64,000 bases of DNA from UBA1426 sp052034085 (GCA_052034085.1 JBPOJA010000005.1:1-64000); one strand, 5' to 3'. Positions 16,092 through 25,164 are shown, counted from the stretch's first letter. Notes: generated from the letters alone by a model not told the origin. A program made the numbers and translations.

Positions 16092-17882
16092 ATGCTTAAA
16101 ACAATTCAAGATACTGCAGTCCAAGTTGCTGAAGCAATTACTTATGTTTTGAAAATCGAAACTGAAATAGTAGATAGTACACTTGAAATTATTGCAGGAA
16201 CCGGAAGATTCAAAAATAAAGTTGGAACCTTTGAAGAAGGCGGCATTCTACATCAAGATGAAGTATATGGCAGTGTACTACTGACTGGACGAAGTTTAAT
16301 AATTATGGATACTGAAAGTTACCCGAATTACAATCCAAAAGAAGGAGAATTGGCAGAAATTTGTTGTCCAATTATCCTAAATGGTGAAGTAATAGGCCTA
16401 ATTGGTTTGATTGCATGCGACAATATACAAAAAAACATCATTTGTTCCAACAATAAACACTTGCTACAGTTCCTGGAAAAAATGGCAGCCTTAATCGCAA
16501 GCAAGTTAGCAGAAACGCAAAACAATGTAAAACTTAAGGCTGTACTGGATTCCATAAACGATGGAATAATCTCTATTGACCACAAATGTATTATTACTTC
16601 TTGTAACCCCCATGGCGCCCAGATGTTACAAAAATTTCCTGAAGATCTTCTAAATAAATCGATTTATTCCCTTTGGCCAGATTTCCCGTATGATAATGTG
16701 ATGAAAAATGGAGAAAGTCTCGCGGATATTGATGATGTTTTCCTATATCCACCAAATATGACAAATAGATTTTTAATAAATGTTACACCTATTCGAATCC
16801 ATGATTTTGCCAATTCAGTCCTGGGCGCAGTTATTTTTTTCCAAGATATTATTTCTGTGCGCACACGTATTTATAATATGACACAAGCTCAGAGTCCTAC
16901 TAGTTTTAATCAAATTATTGGTCAAAGCGAATCAATTATTCAATCAAAAAAACATGCTTTGCGATTTGCATCGAGTGACTCAACAATACTTATTACTGGT
17001 GAAAGTGGTACAGGCAAGGAGCTTTTTGCGCGTGCGATTCATGCATCTAGCTCCAGAAGTAACGAACCGTTTATTACTATTAATTGTGGTGCTATACCGG
17101 ATAATTTAATGGAGAGTGAGCTTTTCGGTTATGAGGCGGGAGCCTTTACAGGAGCTGGTAAATCAGGGAAAGTTGGTAAGATTGAACTGGCGAACAAAGG
17201 CACGCTATTTTTGGATGAAATTGGCGATTTCCCGCTTCATATGCAAGTCAAGATATTACATGTCCTCCAAAATAAAATAATAGAAAGAGTAGGGAGTAAT
17301 AAGACTGTCCCTGTGGATGTTCGTTTTATTGCTGCAACAAATAAGAACCTTGAGAAAATGATTTCATTGAAAGAGTTTCGTGAGGATCTTTTTTTTCGGC
17401 TCAATGTTATACCTTTACACATACCACCTTTGCGCGATCGGGGTGAAGATATTCCTCTTTTGCTAAAATCTGCGTTGAATAAGTTTAATAAAATTGTAGG
17501 CAAGAACATTACAGGGTTTTCACCTAATGCATATAATTTACTTGTAAATTATTCTTGGCCCGGCAATGTGAGAGAATTGGAAAATGTTGTTGAATACTGT
17601 GTTAATCTTGAAACTGAACTGGTGATAGGAATTGATAGCCTTCCCCAGAAAATAAAAAATACAGTCCCCGATACTATCAGAGAATCAGATAATTTGGACC
17701 CTATTTTCTGGAATAAGTCTTTGCCTCTTAAAACAAGTGTTGACTTATTCCAGAAAAGTATCATTGAATCATGTTTGGATCGAACTGGTCACTCTGTCGA
17801 AGGAAAAAGAGCAGCCGCAAAAATCTTACAAATAAGTGAATCAACACTGTATCGTAGAATAAAGGAATTGGGCATAGAATAA
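16092..17882 (+). CDS. Sigma-54-dependent transcriptional activator with GAF-like and PAS domains
   Basis: This is a 596-residue enhancer-binding protein. Residues 1 to about 140 form a GAF-like sensor domain with the Cys pair CC at 91-92. Residues about 145-255 look like a PAS domain (ISIDHKCIITSCNPHGAQML). The AAA+ domain follows, with Walker A GESGTGKE at 303-310, the sigma-54 contact loop GAFTGA at 350-355 and Walker B LFLDEIGD near 372-379. The C-terminus is a Fis-type helix-turn-helix ending SESTLYRRIKELGIE. It is transcribed away from the NhaC-type transporter operon and probably activates it. The helix-turn-helix closely resembles that of the second activator at 18.75 kb. The sequence is AT-richer than its right-hand neighbours. 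Confidence 0.94.
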   Translation: MLKTIQDTAVQVAEAITYVLKIETEIVDSTLEIIAGTGRFKNKVGTFEEGGILHQDEVYGSVLLTGRSLIIMDTESYPNYNPKEGELAEICCPIILNGEVIGLIGLIACDNIQKNIICSNNKHLLQFLEKMAALIASKLAETQNNVKLKAVLDSINDGIISIDHKCIITSCNPHGAQMLQKFPEDLLNKSIYSLWPDFPYDNVMKNGESLADIDDVFLYPPNMTNRFLINVTPIRIHDFANSVLGAVIFFQDIISVRTRIYNMTQAQSPTSFNQIIGQSESIIQSKKHALRFASSDSTILITGESGTGKELFARAIHASSSRSNEPFITINCGAIPDNLMESELFGYEAGAFTGAGKSGKVGKIELANKGTLFLDEIGDFPLHMQVKILHVLQNKIIERVGSNKTVPVDVRFIAATNKNLEKMISLKEFREDLFFRLNVIPLHIPPLRDRGEDIPLLLKSALNKFNKIVGKNITGFSPNAYNLLVNYSWPGNVRELENVVEYCVNLETELVIGIDSLPQKIKNTVPDTIRESDNLDPIFWNKSLPLKTSVDLFQKSIIESCLDRTGHSVEGKRAAAKILQISESTLYRRIKELGIE

Positions 17883-17906
17883 TCGGCTAAAGCTGATTGT
17901 CCTGTA

Positions 17907-18701
17907 TTAATAATATAGTTCAGACGGCCCTTTATATTCCTGAATAATATTTCCGCCGTCAATAACTATGAGCTGGCCAGTAATATAACTGGAATCATCG
18001 GATGCCAGAAAGCGAATCAGCTTTGCGACCTCTTCAGGTGTCCCTGCCCTGCCCATACCTGTGTTCTCGGCCCCCGCCAGTTCTCCCTCGGTGCTTGCCC
18101 CGGTTTTTATCCATCCCGGTGCCACGGCATTAACGGTAATATTTTTGCGACCCACTTCCAGAGCCAGGGCCCTGGTCAGGCCGACTATTGCCGCCTTTGC
18201 AGCACAATAGGGAGATTCTCCCGGGTTTGCAACCAGGGGCCCGGTAACTGAAGATACATTAACTATTTTTCCGTATTCTCTTTTTATCATGTCCGGCAGG
18301 AAAGCCTGTATGGTGTTGAAGGTGGATTTCAAATTGATGCCGATGCTGAAATCCCATTCCTCTTCGCTTAACACAGCCACGTCTTTGAAGATTTCCTCTG
18401 TGCCGAAATATGCCATTCCTGCAACATTGGCAAGGATATCCACTTTGCCGAAAACATCCAGCATATCCTTGGCGGCGGCTTTCACAGCCGGTCTGTCCTG
18501 AAGATCTGCCTTGTATGCTTTGACCTGAACTCCAATGTCCTTCAGGTCTTTCTCTCTTTCAAAAACTCTGTCTGAAATATCAATGATTCCAAGGGATGCA
18601 CCCCATTCCGCCAAAACCCTGGCCGTAGCAAAACCCATGCCGTTGGGACTTGCCACTCCTGTAATGAAGGCAGTCTTCCCTTTCAATAGGCTTGTTTCCA
18701 T
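17907..18701 (-). CDS. SDR family oxidoreductase (module 2)
   Basis: This is a short-chain dehydrogenase of 264 residues from the ATG at 18701, chosen because GGAGG lies a few bases before it; an in-frame start at 18728 has no such site. It has GVASPNGMGFA as a variant cofactor loop, NVAG near residue 97, NVSSV, the catalytic pattern YCAAK and the C-terminal YITGQLIVIDGG. The substrate is unknown. It is the last gene of the second transporter-activator unit and converges with the activator gene of the first unit, 25 nt away. Confidence 0.87.
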   Translation of the reverse strand: METSLLKGKTAFITGVASPNGMGFATARVLAEWGASLGIIDISDRVFEREKDLKDIGVQVKAYKADLQDRPAVKAAAKDMLDVFGKVDILANVAGMAYFGTEEIFKDVAVLSEEEWDFSIGINLKSTFNTIQAFLPDMIKREYGKIVNVSSVTGPLVANPGESPYCAAKAAIVGLTRALALEVGRKNITVNAVAPGWIKTGASTEGELAGAENTGMGRAGTPEEVAKLIRFLASDDSSYITGQLIVIDGGNIIQEYKGPSELYY

Positions 18702-18751
18702 TTTTCCCTCCAAGATAGGTTGACTCACGTAAACTCAGATTTTTTCAGAAA

Positions 18752-20140
18752 TTACTGAATGTCTAAAGCTTTCAGCCGCCTGTAGAGAGTGGATTCGCTG
18801 ATGCCCAGCAGTTCTGCAGCCTTAATCTTCCCCTCCAGAGAACGGCCTGTCTGATTCAGACATTCCTCTATGATATGTTTTTCCGCCTCCTCCCATTGTT
18901 CCTTCAAGGGACGAATAGAGCTGAAATCCTGTCTCTCTTTAACAAGGTAGGGTGGGAGATCTTCCCTGCTGATCATATTACCTCTTGCCATGGTAAAGCT
19001 ATACTCTAAAGCGTTTTCCAGTTCCCGGATATTTCCGGGCCAGCTGTAATTCAGCATGACCTGCCTGGCTTCACCTGCAAGACCTTTCACTTCTTTTCCC
19101 CGGGTCTGATTTAAATTTTCCAGTATATGCTCAATTATTGCCTCCAGCTCATGTTTTCGTGCCCGCAAAGGTCTAATATGAATGGGAATAACACTCAGGC
19201 GATAAAACAAATCCTCCCGAAACTTCTTTTCTTCAATTAATTTTTCCAGGTCTCTGTTTGTGGCTGCGATAACACGGACATTGACGGGAATAAATTCAGT
19301 GTCCCCCACCTTCTGGATCTCACGATGCTGTAAAACATGCAGAAGCTTAACCTGAAGCTGAAGTGGCATATCTCCTATTTCATCCAAGAATATAGTTCCG
19401 TTGTTGGCGATTTCAAACCAGCCTGTCTTTCCGCCTGCTTTTGCGCCGGTAAAGGCGCCTTCCTCATAGCCGAAAAGTTCAGACTCCAGAAGATTTTCCG
19501 GGATTGCCCCGCAATTAACCGGCACAAAAGGGCCAAACTTCATAGGGCTCATCCTGTGGATTTCCCGTGCCAGAAGTCCTTTCCCCGTGCCGCTTTCTCC
19601 GGTTATAAGCACATTGGATACAGAATCGGCAATCTTTTCTATCCGGTCTTTCAGGTCCCGGGACAAAAAATTCGGGCCATGAGTTCCGTTGATCCGTGGT
19701 GTCATATTTATTTCCTTGACACGGCAGGAAAGATGCTCCGCTATCTCTTTTAAAAGCTGAAGCAGACCATCCTTTCTTTCAAGGAGAAAAGTGCGCTGAA
19801 TTTCGTCAAATGCCACCAGCCCCATGAGACCTATGACTTTGCCTTCTGAATATATGGGGCAGCATATTTCCGCCAGCTCATTTTCCTCGGGAGCGTAGGT
19901 CGGGTGATTTTCACCTCTTTCAATGATGTAGGTTTTCCCGGTACGTAAAGCCTCACTGTAAAGATAACCCGACCCCAGATCTCCCTGTTCTTCTTTTAAT
20001 CCTACTTTTTCAAAATAACGGCCTGTTCCGGCTACAATGGTCAATTTCTGGTCAACTATTTCTGTTTCCACCCCAAGAGCTGCTTTGATTGCTTCCGCAA
20101 CCGCCTGAGCTTTGTCCTTGATTCCCATCAACTCTGTCAT
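18752..20140 (-). CDS. Sigma-54-dependent transcriptional activator (module 2)
   Basis: This is a 462-residue enhancer-binding protein closely related to the one at 16.1 kb but without the PAS domain. An N-terminal GAF-like domain (residues 1 to about 140, with CC at 93-94) leads straight into the AAA+ domain. Walker A GESGTGKG is at 181-188 and GAFTGA at 228-233. The Fis-type helix-turn-helix ends SESTLYRRLKALDIQ. It follows the second NhaC-type transporter by about 36 nt and probably controls it from the phased sites at 21.74-21.95 kb. The similar DNA-binding helices of both activators suggest shared or overlapping target sites. Confidence 0.94.
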   Translation of the reverse strand: MTELMGIKDKAQAVAEAIKAALGVETEIVDQKLTIVAGTGRYFEKVGLKEEQGDLGSGYLYSEALRTGKTYIIERGENHPTYAPEENELAEICCPIYSEGKVIGLMGLVAFDEIQRTFLLERKDGLLQLLKEIAEHLSCRVKEINMTPRINGTHGPNFLSRDLKDRIEKIADSVSNVLITGESGTGKGLLAREIHRMSPMKFGPFVPVNCGAIPENLLESELFGYEEGAFTGAKAGGKTGWFEIANNGTIFLDEIGDMPLQLQVKLLHVLQHREIQKVGDTEFIPVNVRVIAATNRDLEKLIEEKKFREDLFYRLSVIPIHIRPLRARKHELEAIIEHILENLNQTRGKEVKGLAGEARQVMLNYSWPGNIRELENALEYSFTMARGNMISREDLPPYLVKERQDFSSIRPLKEQWEEAEKHIIEECLNQTGRSLEGKIKAAELLGISESTLYRRLKALDIQ

Positions 20141-20176
20141 AGCCGGCTCACCTCCCAGATTGCTTAAGTATCTTAT

Positions 20177-21646
20177 TTAGATACCTATCCCCAGCATTCC
20201 TACCGTGAAGAATGCAATCAGTGAGAAAGCCATAGCTACCATACCAAACGGCAGCTGGGTAATAGCATGGCGGAAGTTGTCACAGCCGCAGGCGGCAGAT
20301 GTCAGTATGGTTGCATCGGAGTAGAAGCAGATATGGCTGCCCCATACACCGGCTGAACATACAGCACCTACTGCAATAAAGGGATTTGCTCCCAATTGAG
20401 CAGCCAAGGGGATAACTATTGGAAGAGCAATTATATACATGCCCCAGCTGATGCCCATGATAAATTCCGTGATACCGAAAGTTATGAATACTACCAAAGG
20501 CATGGTGTGTGCTGTGGTATAGCGCAGACCAAGGCTGATGGCATATTCCATGAAACCGATCTGTTCGCAGGCAGCTGCGAAGAAGTAAGCCAAGATAACC
20601 ATGAACAAGGGGAAGAGCATGTTTTTCAGACCTTTTATGAGAAGGTCCATAAACTCTTCAGGTCCCATAATACCCGTTCCTACATAGTAGACGAACATAA
20701 ATGCAGTGGTAGCTATAACCCCTCTTTGCATGTCCGTATCAAAGGCAATAGTTGCTACTACCAATATCAAGATAGGCAGGAAGAAGGAAGCTAATTTCGC
20801 ATTCGGCGGTATTTCCACTACCTCACCGGCCTTCATGTCGATTTTTTCAGATCCCGGAGGGGCCATAAGTCCTGTGGTTTCAGCACGGATAAAGGCTTTT
20901 TTCATTGGCCCGAATACAGGCACGATACCTAATATTATAAGTGGAACCAGCAAAGCTGCAAACCAGCCATAGAAGTTAAACGGTATGGTTTTAATGAAGT
21001 AAGCCACACCTCTGCCGGCCGGAGCAAGACCGTTGGATTCCATAAGGCTGCCTATGAAGATGGACCAGGTTGATATGGGCACCAGTACACAAACGGGAGC
21101 CGCAGTGGAGTCAACTATGTAAGCCAAGAATTCCCTGGGGACCTTGTGCTTGTCGGTAAGGGGCGACATACTGGCTCCCACTGTCAGGCAGTTCAGATAG
21201 TCATCAATAAAAATGATTACACCAAGAACCCAGGTCCACATAAGTGTGCTTTTCTTGGTTTTAGCCCTCTTGGATACCCACTCGCCAAAAGCGTAGGCTC
21301 CGCCGGCCTTTTCAATAAGTGCGATAATGCTTCCCATTAGTCCGCATACTATGAAAAGCCAGGCTATATCTTCATCCATAACAATCTCTAAAATTGAATC
21401 ACTCATGGGCTCAAAGAAATCTCCTTTAAGCCCCATCAGAAATCCCAGCAGTCCACCCAACATAAGGGATTCCAAAATACGCTTAGTGTAGAAGATATAA
21501 ATTAAAAGAAATGCAGCCGGTATGACGGACATTACACCAATGTCTTCAACTTCATCCGGCGTAAAGAATACAACTAAGGCAAAGAACACTGCCAGAATTG
21601 CATAGGTAGTGATGATCTTTTTGTAATCACCGAATTTTTCATTCAT
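20177..21646 (-). CDS. NhaC-family transporter (module 2)
   Basis: This is a 489-residue integral membrane protein with an amphipathic N-terminus and about twelve hydrophobic segments. FIDDYLNCLTVGASM, STAAPVCVLVPISTWS and GSHICFYSDATILTSAACG parallel the module 1 transporter. It belongs to the NhaC group; whether it carries Na+/H+ only or also an organic substrate is open. It is the first gene of the transporter-activator-SDR unit. A GGAGAGGAAGG ribosome binding site and a sigma-54 promoter (21721-21736) precede it. Confidence 0.88.
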   Translation of the reverse strand: MNEKFGDYKKIITTYAILAVFFALVVFFTPDEVEDIGVMSVIPAAFLLIYIFYTKRILESLMLGGLLGFLMGLKGDFFEPMSDSILEIVMDEDIAWLFIVCGLMGSIIALIEKAGGAYAFGEWVSKRAKTKKSTLMWTWVLGVIIFIDDYLNCLTVGASMSPLTDKHKVPREFLAYIVDSTAAPVCVLVPISTWSIFIGSLMESNGLAPAGRGVAYFIKTIPFNFYGWFAALLVPLIILGIVPVFGPMKKAFIRAETTGLMAPPGSEKIDMKAGEVVEIPPNAKLASFFLPILILVVATIAFDTDMQRGVIATTAFMFVYYVGTGIMGPEEFMDLLIKGLKNMLFPLFMVILAYFFAAACEQIGFMEYAISLGLRYTTAHTMPLVVFITFGITEFIMGISWGMYIIALPIVIPLAAQLGANPFIAVGAVCSAGVWGSHICFYSDATILTSAACGCDNFRHAITQLPFGMVAMAFSLIAFFTVGMLGIGI

Positions 21647-21720
21647 TACATTAACACCTTCCTCTCCTTATCCTGATTTTTTCTGCTGCCGAATAATATT
21701 ACAGCAATGAATCATAGTTA

Positions 21721-21736
21721 TGCATAATGCGTGCCA
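21721..21736 (-). promoter_or_regulatory. Sigma-54 promoter of the module 2 transporter operon
   Basis: The minus strand reads TGGCACGCATTATGCA, with a perfect TGGCACG -24 box and a one-mismatch -12 box (ATGCA for TTGCA). It lies about 75 nt upstream of the transporter start codon. Confidence 0.83.
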
Positions 21737-21740
21737 ATTG

Positions 21741-21948
21741 TCATAATTGAGAAAAATATTATCAGATAATTCTCAAAACTCGTAATTTCGCCGGTTTCAA
21801 CCTTCATTTCTGATAATTTATTTTCATTGTTAACAAATAAACAGCTAGAAATTTCTCATTTTTGATACTTAATGTAAAATGCACTATGTAACTTTGTCAA
21901 TTATGACTTATTTCGTTTTCATTTTTGACAATAATTACTCATCTTTGA
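21741..21948. promoter_or_regulatory. Cluster of phased activator-site candidates upstream of the module 2 transporter
   Basis: TCATAATTGA lies at 21741-21750 and its inverse TCAATTATGA at 21897-21906. Related TCATTTTTGA or TCATCTTTGA copies start at 21856, 21919 and 21939. The spacings between starts from 21856 on are 41, 22 and 20 nt, close to whole helical turns. This is the arrangement expected of enhancer sites for a sigma-54 activator. The whole 21647-22047 interval has no gene and contains only this regulatory region. Confidence 0.6.
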
Positions 21949-22047
21949 GACTAAAGCGGTTTGAAGCGGTTATTTCTGATATTTTTTGTTAAAATAAGAA
22001 CATAGATTGCTTTTTGTTTCCCGGCATGCTACAATTTATTTCGTCGT

Positions 22048-22132
22048 GCAGGCATGGCGGAATTGGCAGACGCGCACGGTTCAGGTCCGTGTGAGGCAAC
22101 TCATGGAGGTTCAAGTCCTCTTGCCTGCACCA
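22048..22132 (+). tRNA. tRNA-Leu (anticodon CAG)
   Basis: This is an 85-nt cloverleaf with acceptor stem GCAGGCA/TGCCTGC, an anticodon stem CACGG/CCGTG enclosing TTCAGGT (anticodon CAG at 22082-22084), a long variable arm typical of leucine tRNAs, the T-arm GGTTCAAGTCC and an encoded CCA end. Confidence 0.96.
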
Positions 22133-22136
22133 AAAA

Positions 22137-22165
22137 AACCGACACTTAATGGTGTCGGTTTTATG
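22137..22165 (+). terminator. Terminator of tRNA-Leu
   Basis: AACCGACAC pairs with GTGTCGGTT around TTAATG and is followed by TTATGATTTTA. It lies directly downstream of the tRNA CCA end. Confidence 0.8.
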
Positions 22166-22202
22166 ATTTTATTTAGACCCGAATAAACACTTCTACGATG
22201 CT

Positions 22203-23480
22203 CTATTGTCCGGCGACGAAATCCTCCACCGCTTTAATGGTACGTTCGACTTCTTCTGCGGTATTGTAAGGAGCAAGGCCTATCCGCACCACTCCGCCAC
22301 GGTCTCCGAGCCCCAGCACGTTGTTGATGATTTCAATGGCATAGAAATGGCCATCCCAGACGAACAATCCCCGTTCAGCCATAAATCTGGCCACATCATT
22401 GGCATCGGCACCTTCCACTGTAAACGAAACTGTAGATGTTTTTGGCACTTCTTTCGGCGGGCTGTAAACTTTTACCCCTTTTATGGCTGCCAGGCCATTT
22501 CTCAGCCTTTCCGCCATAGGCTCCTCATACATTTCTATGGCATTAATACCTGCAACAACAGCCCTTCTTCTGCCGGTTAAGCCGTTCAGAACCTCAGAAA
22601 AATATTCTTCATGCCTGGAGCCTATCCCCGCGATGAATTCCACCGCCGCCGCAGCTCCTCTGGCAAGTTCCATAGCCGGAGTCCCGGTTTCAAACTTCCA
22701 TGGCATATCCTCATTGTCATCTGCCATGACTCTTACGGTTTTTATCTTTTCACCTACGGATTCCTTGACATACAGAACTCCCAGATGAGGCCCGAAAAAT
22801 TTATATGCGGAACACAATAAAAAATCCGTGTCAATATCCTTCACATCAATAAATCTGTGCAAAGCGTAATGCACTGCGTCTATTACAGTAAGGGCACCCA
22901 CATCATGGGCCATTTTAATCATGGTCTTCACATCTGTGATTGTACCTGTAGCATTGGAAGCCCAGTTAAGTGCCACCACTTTTGTCTTGTCCGATAGCTT
23001 GGTCCTGTAGTCTTCCATATCTAAAACATAGGTCCCGGGATTTACCTTAATATTTTTGACCACCATACCGAATTCTTCCAGAGTTCTCCATGGGGAGCGG
23101 TTGCATTCATGGTCTATTTCCGTAATCAGGATTTCATCTCCGGGCTTTAAAATACTTCTCAAAAGACCGAATGCAAGCAGGAAGTTGTTGGTTGAAGAGC
23201 TGCCGCCAAAAGCAACCTCGTGGGCCTCGCATCCCAGAAAGTCCGCCAGAGCCTCTTTCGCTTCCAGATAAGAGGCATCGCTTTCCACAGATGTCTTAAA
23301 AGCTCCTCCTGCATTGGCATTATAATAATAAAGATATTCATTGATTTCCTCAACGACACATCTGGGCACCTGAGTGCCTCCCGGCCCATCCAGAAAAGCT
23401 GCCGGGTGACCATTTACTGTTTTGGAAAGCGCCGGAAACTGTTCTCTTACATAATCGATATCAAATTTAAACTGCTTCAT
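22203..23480 (-). CDS. Class V aminotransferase, cysteine-desulfurase-like
   Basis: This 425-residue PLP enzyme of the class V aminotransferase fold resembles the cysteine-desulfurase-like subfamily rather than NifS/IscS. The PLP lysine is probably Lys227 in SAYKFFGPHLG; FLDGPGGTQVP near 29-38 and TEIDHECNRSPW near 120-131 are typical of the subgroup. The reaction is not known. It follows an FAD-dependent oxidoreductase gene by 9 nt on the same strand, so the two are probably co-transcribed and may act on the same compound. Confidence 0.85.
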   Translation of the reverse strand: MKQFKFDIDYVREQFPALSKTVNGHPAAFLDGPGGTQVPRCVVEEINEYLYYYNANAGGAFKTSVESDASYLEAKEALADFLGCEAHEVAFGGSSSTNNFLLAFGLLRSILKPGDEILITEIDHECNRSPWRTLEEFGMVVKNIKVNPGTYVLDMEDYRTKLSDKTKVVALNWASNATGTITDVKTMIKMAHDVGALTVIDAVHYALHRFIDVKDIDTDFLLCSAYKFFGPHLGVLYVKESVGEKIKTVRVMADDNEDMPWKFETGTPAMELARGAAAAVEFIAGIGSRHEEYFSEVLNGLTGRRRAVVAGINAIEMYEEPMAERLRNGLAAIKGVKVYSPPKEVPKTSTVSFTVEGADANDVARFMAERGLFVWDGHFYAIEIINNVLGLGDRGGVVRIGLAPYNTAEEVERTIKAVEDFVAGQ

Positions 23481-23489
23481 TCTTACCTC

Positions 23490-24866
23490 CTAATACTTTT
23501 CCGCCAGGACTCTTGCCAATAACACACCGCTGGCCGAAGCCTGAGACAGGGAGTGGGTTACACCCGAACCGTCACCCATGGCATACAGGCCACTGACCTT
23601 TGTTTCCATATTCTTATCAACTTCAACTTTAGAATTATAGAACTTCACTTCCACGCCATAAAGCAGGGTATCCTCATTAGCGGTCCCCGGAGCGATTCTA
23701 TCCAATGCATAAATCATTTCAATTATATTATCCAGTTGTCTTTTCGGTATTACCAGAGAAAGATCCCCCGGAGTGGCATTTAAAGTAGGCCTTGTAAAGC
23801 ATTTCTCCATCCTTCTTTCACTGCTTCTCCTGCCCTTGACCAGGTCTCCGAACCTCTGCAGAAGCACGCCCCCTCCCAGCATGTTGGAAAGTCTGGCTAT
23901 GGACTCTCCGTATTCGTTGCTGTCCTTAAAAGGTTCGGTAAAAGTATTGGACACCAATAAAGCAAAATTGGTGTTTTCCGTATGAAGTGCCGGATCCGAA
24001 TAGCTGTGACCGTTTACCGTTACTATGCCGTTGGTGTTCTCAGCTACTACTTCCCCATATGGATTCATGCAGAAAGTCCTGACCATATCGTTATACTTGT
24101 CAGTTTTGTATACCAATTTACTCTCATAAACTTCGTCTGTGATGTGTTTGAAAATCACTGCGGGAAGTTCAACCCTCACGCCGATATCCACCCTATTTCT
24201 GTTCAGGTGTATGCCCATCTGATCGCAAACTTTTGATATCCATTTGGATCCCGATCTACCCGTGGCCATTACCAGATGACGGCAAGAATACTCTTCTCCC
24301 CTGGTTGTCGTCAGTAAAAAACCTTCCCTGCTTTTGGATATTTCCAATGCTTCCTCTCCCAGGGAAATATCTATTTTGTCCTTAGTGTAATCATAAATAT
24401 TCCCCAGGATTTTCATATTCCTGTCAGTACCCAGATGCCTGACTTTGGCATCCAGCATATGGAGATTATTTTGCAGGGCAATTCTTTTCAAATCCGAGTT
24501 CCCGGTGGAATAAAGCTTGGCTTCAGAACCACCCATCTCCATAAGAACCCCGTCAACGTACTCCATAAGCTCCATGGCCTTATCCACGCCTACATAGGCA
24601 TGAAGATCCCCGCCAAACTGGGTTGTCAAATTATATTTCCCATCCGAAAGCGTGCCTGCTCCGCCGTAGCCGTTCATTATCTGACAGGGATTGCATTTGA
24701 TGCATGTAGGCATTCTCCCGGCTGAAATTGGGCAGATTCTGTGAGACAGATCTTTGCCCTTATCGATCATGAGAACTTTGGCGTTCACATCCAGCTTTGT
24801 CAGCTCGTAGCTGAGAAAAACTCCGCTGGCGCCGGCTCCAACTATTATAATATCGTACTCCTTCAT
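23490..24866 (-). CDS. FAD-dependent oxidoreductase
   Basis: This is a 458-residue flavoprotein with the FAD-binding GAGASG at residues 11-16. A cysteine-rich stretch (CPISAGRMPTCIKCNPC) lies near residues 45-61, with NGYGGAGTLSDGKYN after it, and YAMGDGSGVTHSLSQA near the C-terminus for the second half of the FAD site. It belongs to the large group of uncharacterised FAD-dependent dehydrogenases (COG2509-like). The cysteine cluster could bind an Fe-S centre, but this is inference. It is encoded just upstream of the class V aminotransferase. Confidence 0.82.
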   Translation of the reverse strand: MKEYDIIIVGAGASGVFLSYELTKLDVNAKVLMIDKGKDLSHRICPISAGRMPTCIKCNPCQIMNGYGGAGTLSDGKYNLTTQFGGDLHAYVGVDKAMELMEYVDGVLMEMGGSEAKLYSTGNSDLKRIALQNNLHMLDAKVRHLGTDRNMKILGNIYDYTKDKIDISLGEEALEISKSREGFLLTTTRGEEYSCRHLVMATGRSGSKWISKVCDQMGIHLNRNRVDIGVRVELPAVIFKHITDEVYESKLVYKTDKYNDMVRTFCMNPYGEVVAENTNGIVTVNGHSYSDPALHTENTNFALLVSNTFTEPFKDSNEYGESIARLSNMLGGGVLLQRFGDLVKGRRSSERRMEKCFTRPTLNATPGDLSLVIPKRQLDNIIEMIYALDRIAPGTANEDTLLYGVEVKFYNSKVEVDKNMETKVSGLYAMGDGSGVTHSLSQASASGVLLARVLAEKY

Positions 24867-24928
24867 AATTGCCTCCGCCCTCCCCTTGTGCTATCATATT
24901 GTTGAAAGCAACATCCGGAGGTTAAAAT

Positions 24929-25102
24929 ATGCCTAAAAAAACACGTTACCTGCTTATCGGCCTTTTCTTTTCTGCCCTTACCATAATGTCTGTTGTGGTC
25001 TTTTTCAAGGGGGAAAAAGGGAGCAGGACTATTTCTTTCATAGTGCTCTTTGCCATAGTGGCCGCTCTGTTTTTAAAGAACTCCATATTTTCAAAAGATT
25101 AG
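24929..25102 (+). CDS. Small membrane protein, two predicted transmembrane helices
   Basis: This 57-residue protein has a basic start (MPKKTRYLL), a first hydrophobic helix (residues about 7-25), a short charged turn (KGEKGSR) and a second hydrophobic helix (about 34-50). CCGGAGG lies 8 nt before the ATG, which supports translation. It is divergent from the FAD oxidoreductase gene, 62 nt away, and followed by a strong hairpin. I do not recognise the family, and no function can be assigned. Confidence 0.65.
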   Translation: MPKKTRYLLIGLFFSALTIMSVVVFFKGEKGSRTISFIVLFAIVAALFLKNSIFSKD

Positions 25103-25114
25103 CTGTTCAAATTG

Positions 25115-25164
25115 AAAGGACGCTCTCCCGCCGGCACATCTGCCGGTGAAGAATCGTCCTTTAT
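25115..25164. terminator. Bidirectional terminator hairpin
   Basis: AAAGGACG (25115-25122) pairs with CGTCCTTT (25155-25162), with an inner stem CCGGC/GCCGG. It lies between the small membrane protein gene and the converging DUF1292 gene and could serve both. Confidence 0.6.

Noticed and set aside
16328..16585. 85-codon open frame on the minus strand inside the module 1 activator
   Set aside because: It is antisense to the GAF-like domain, with no start signal.
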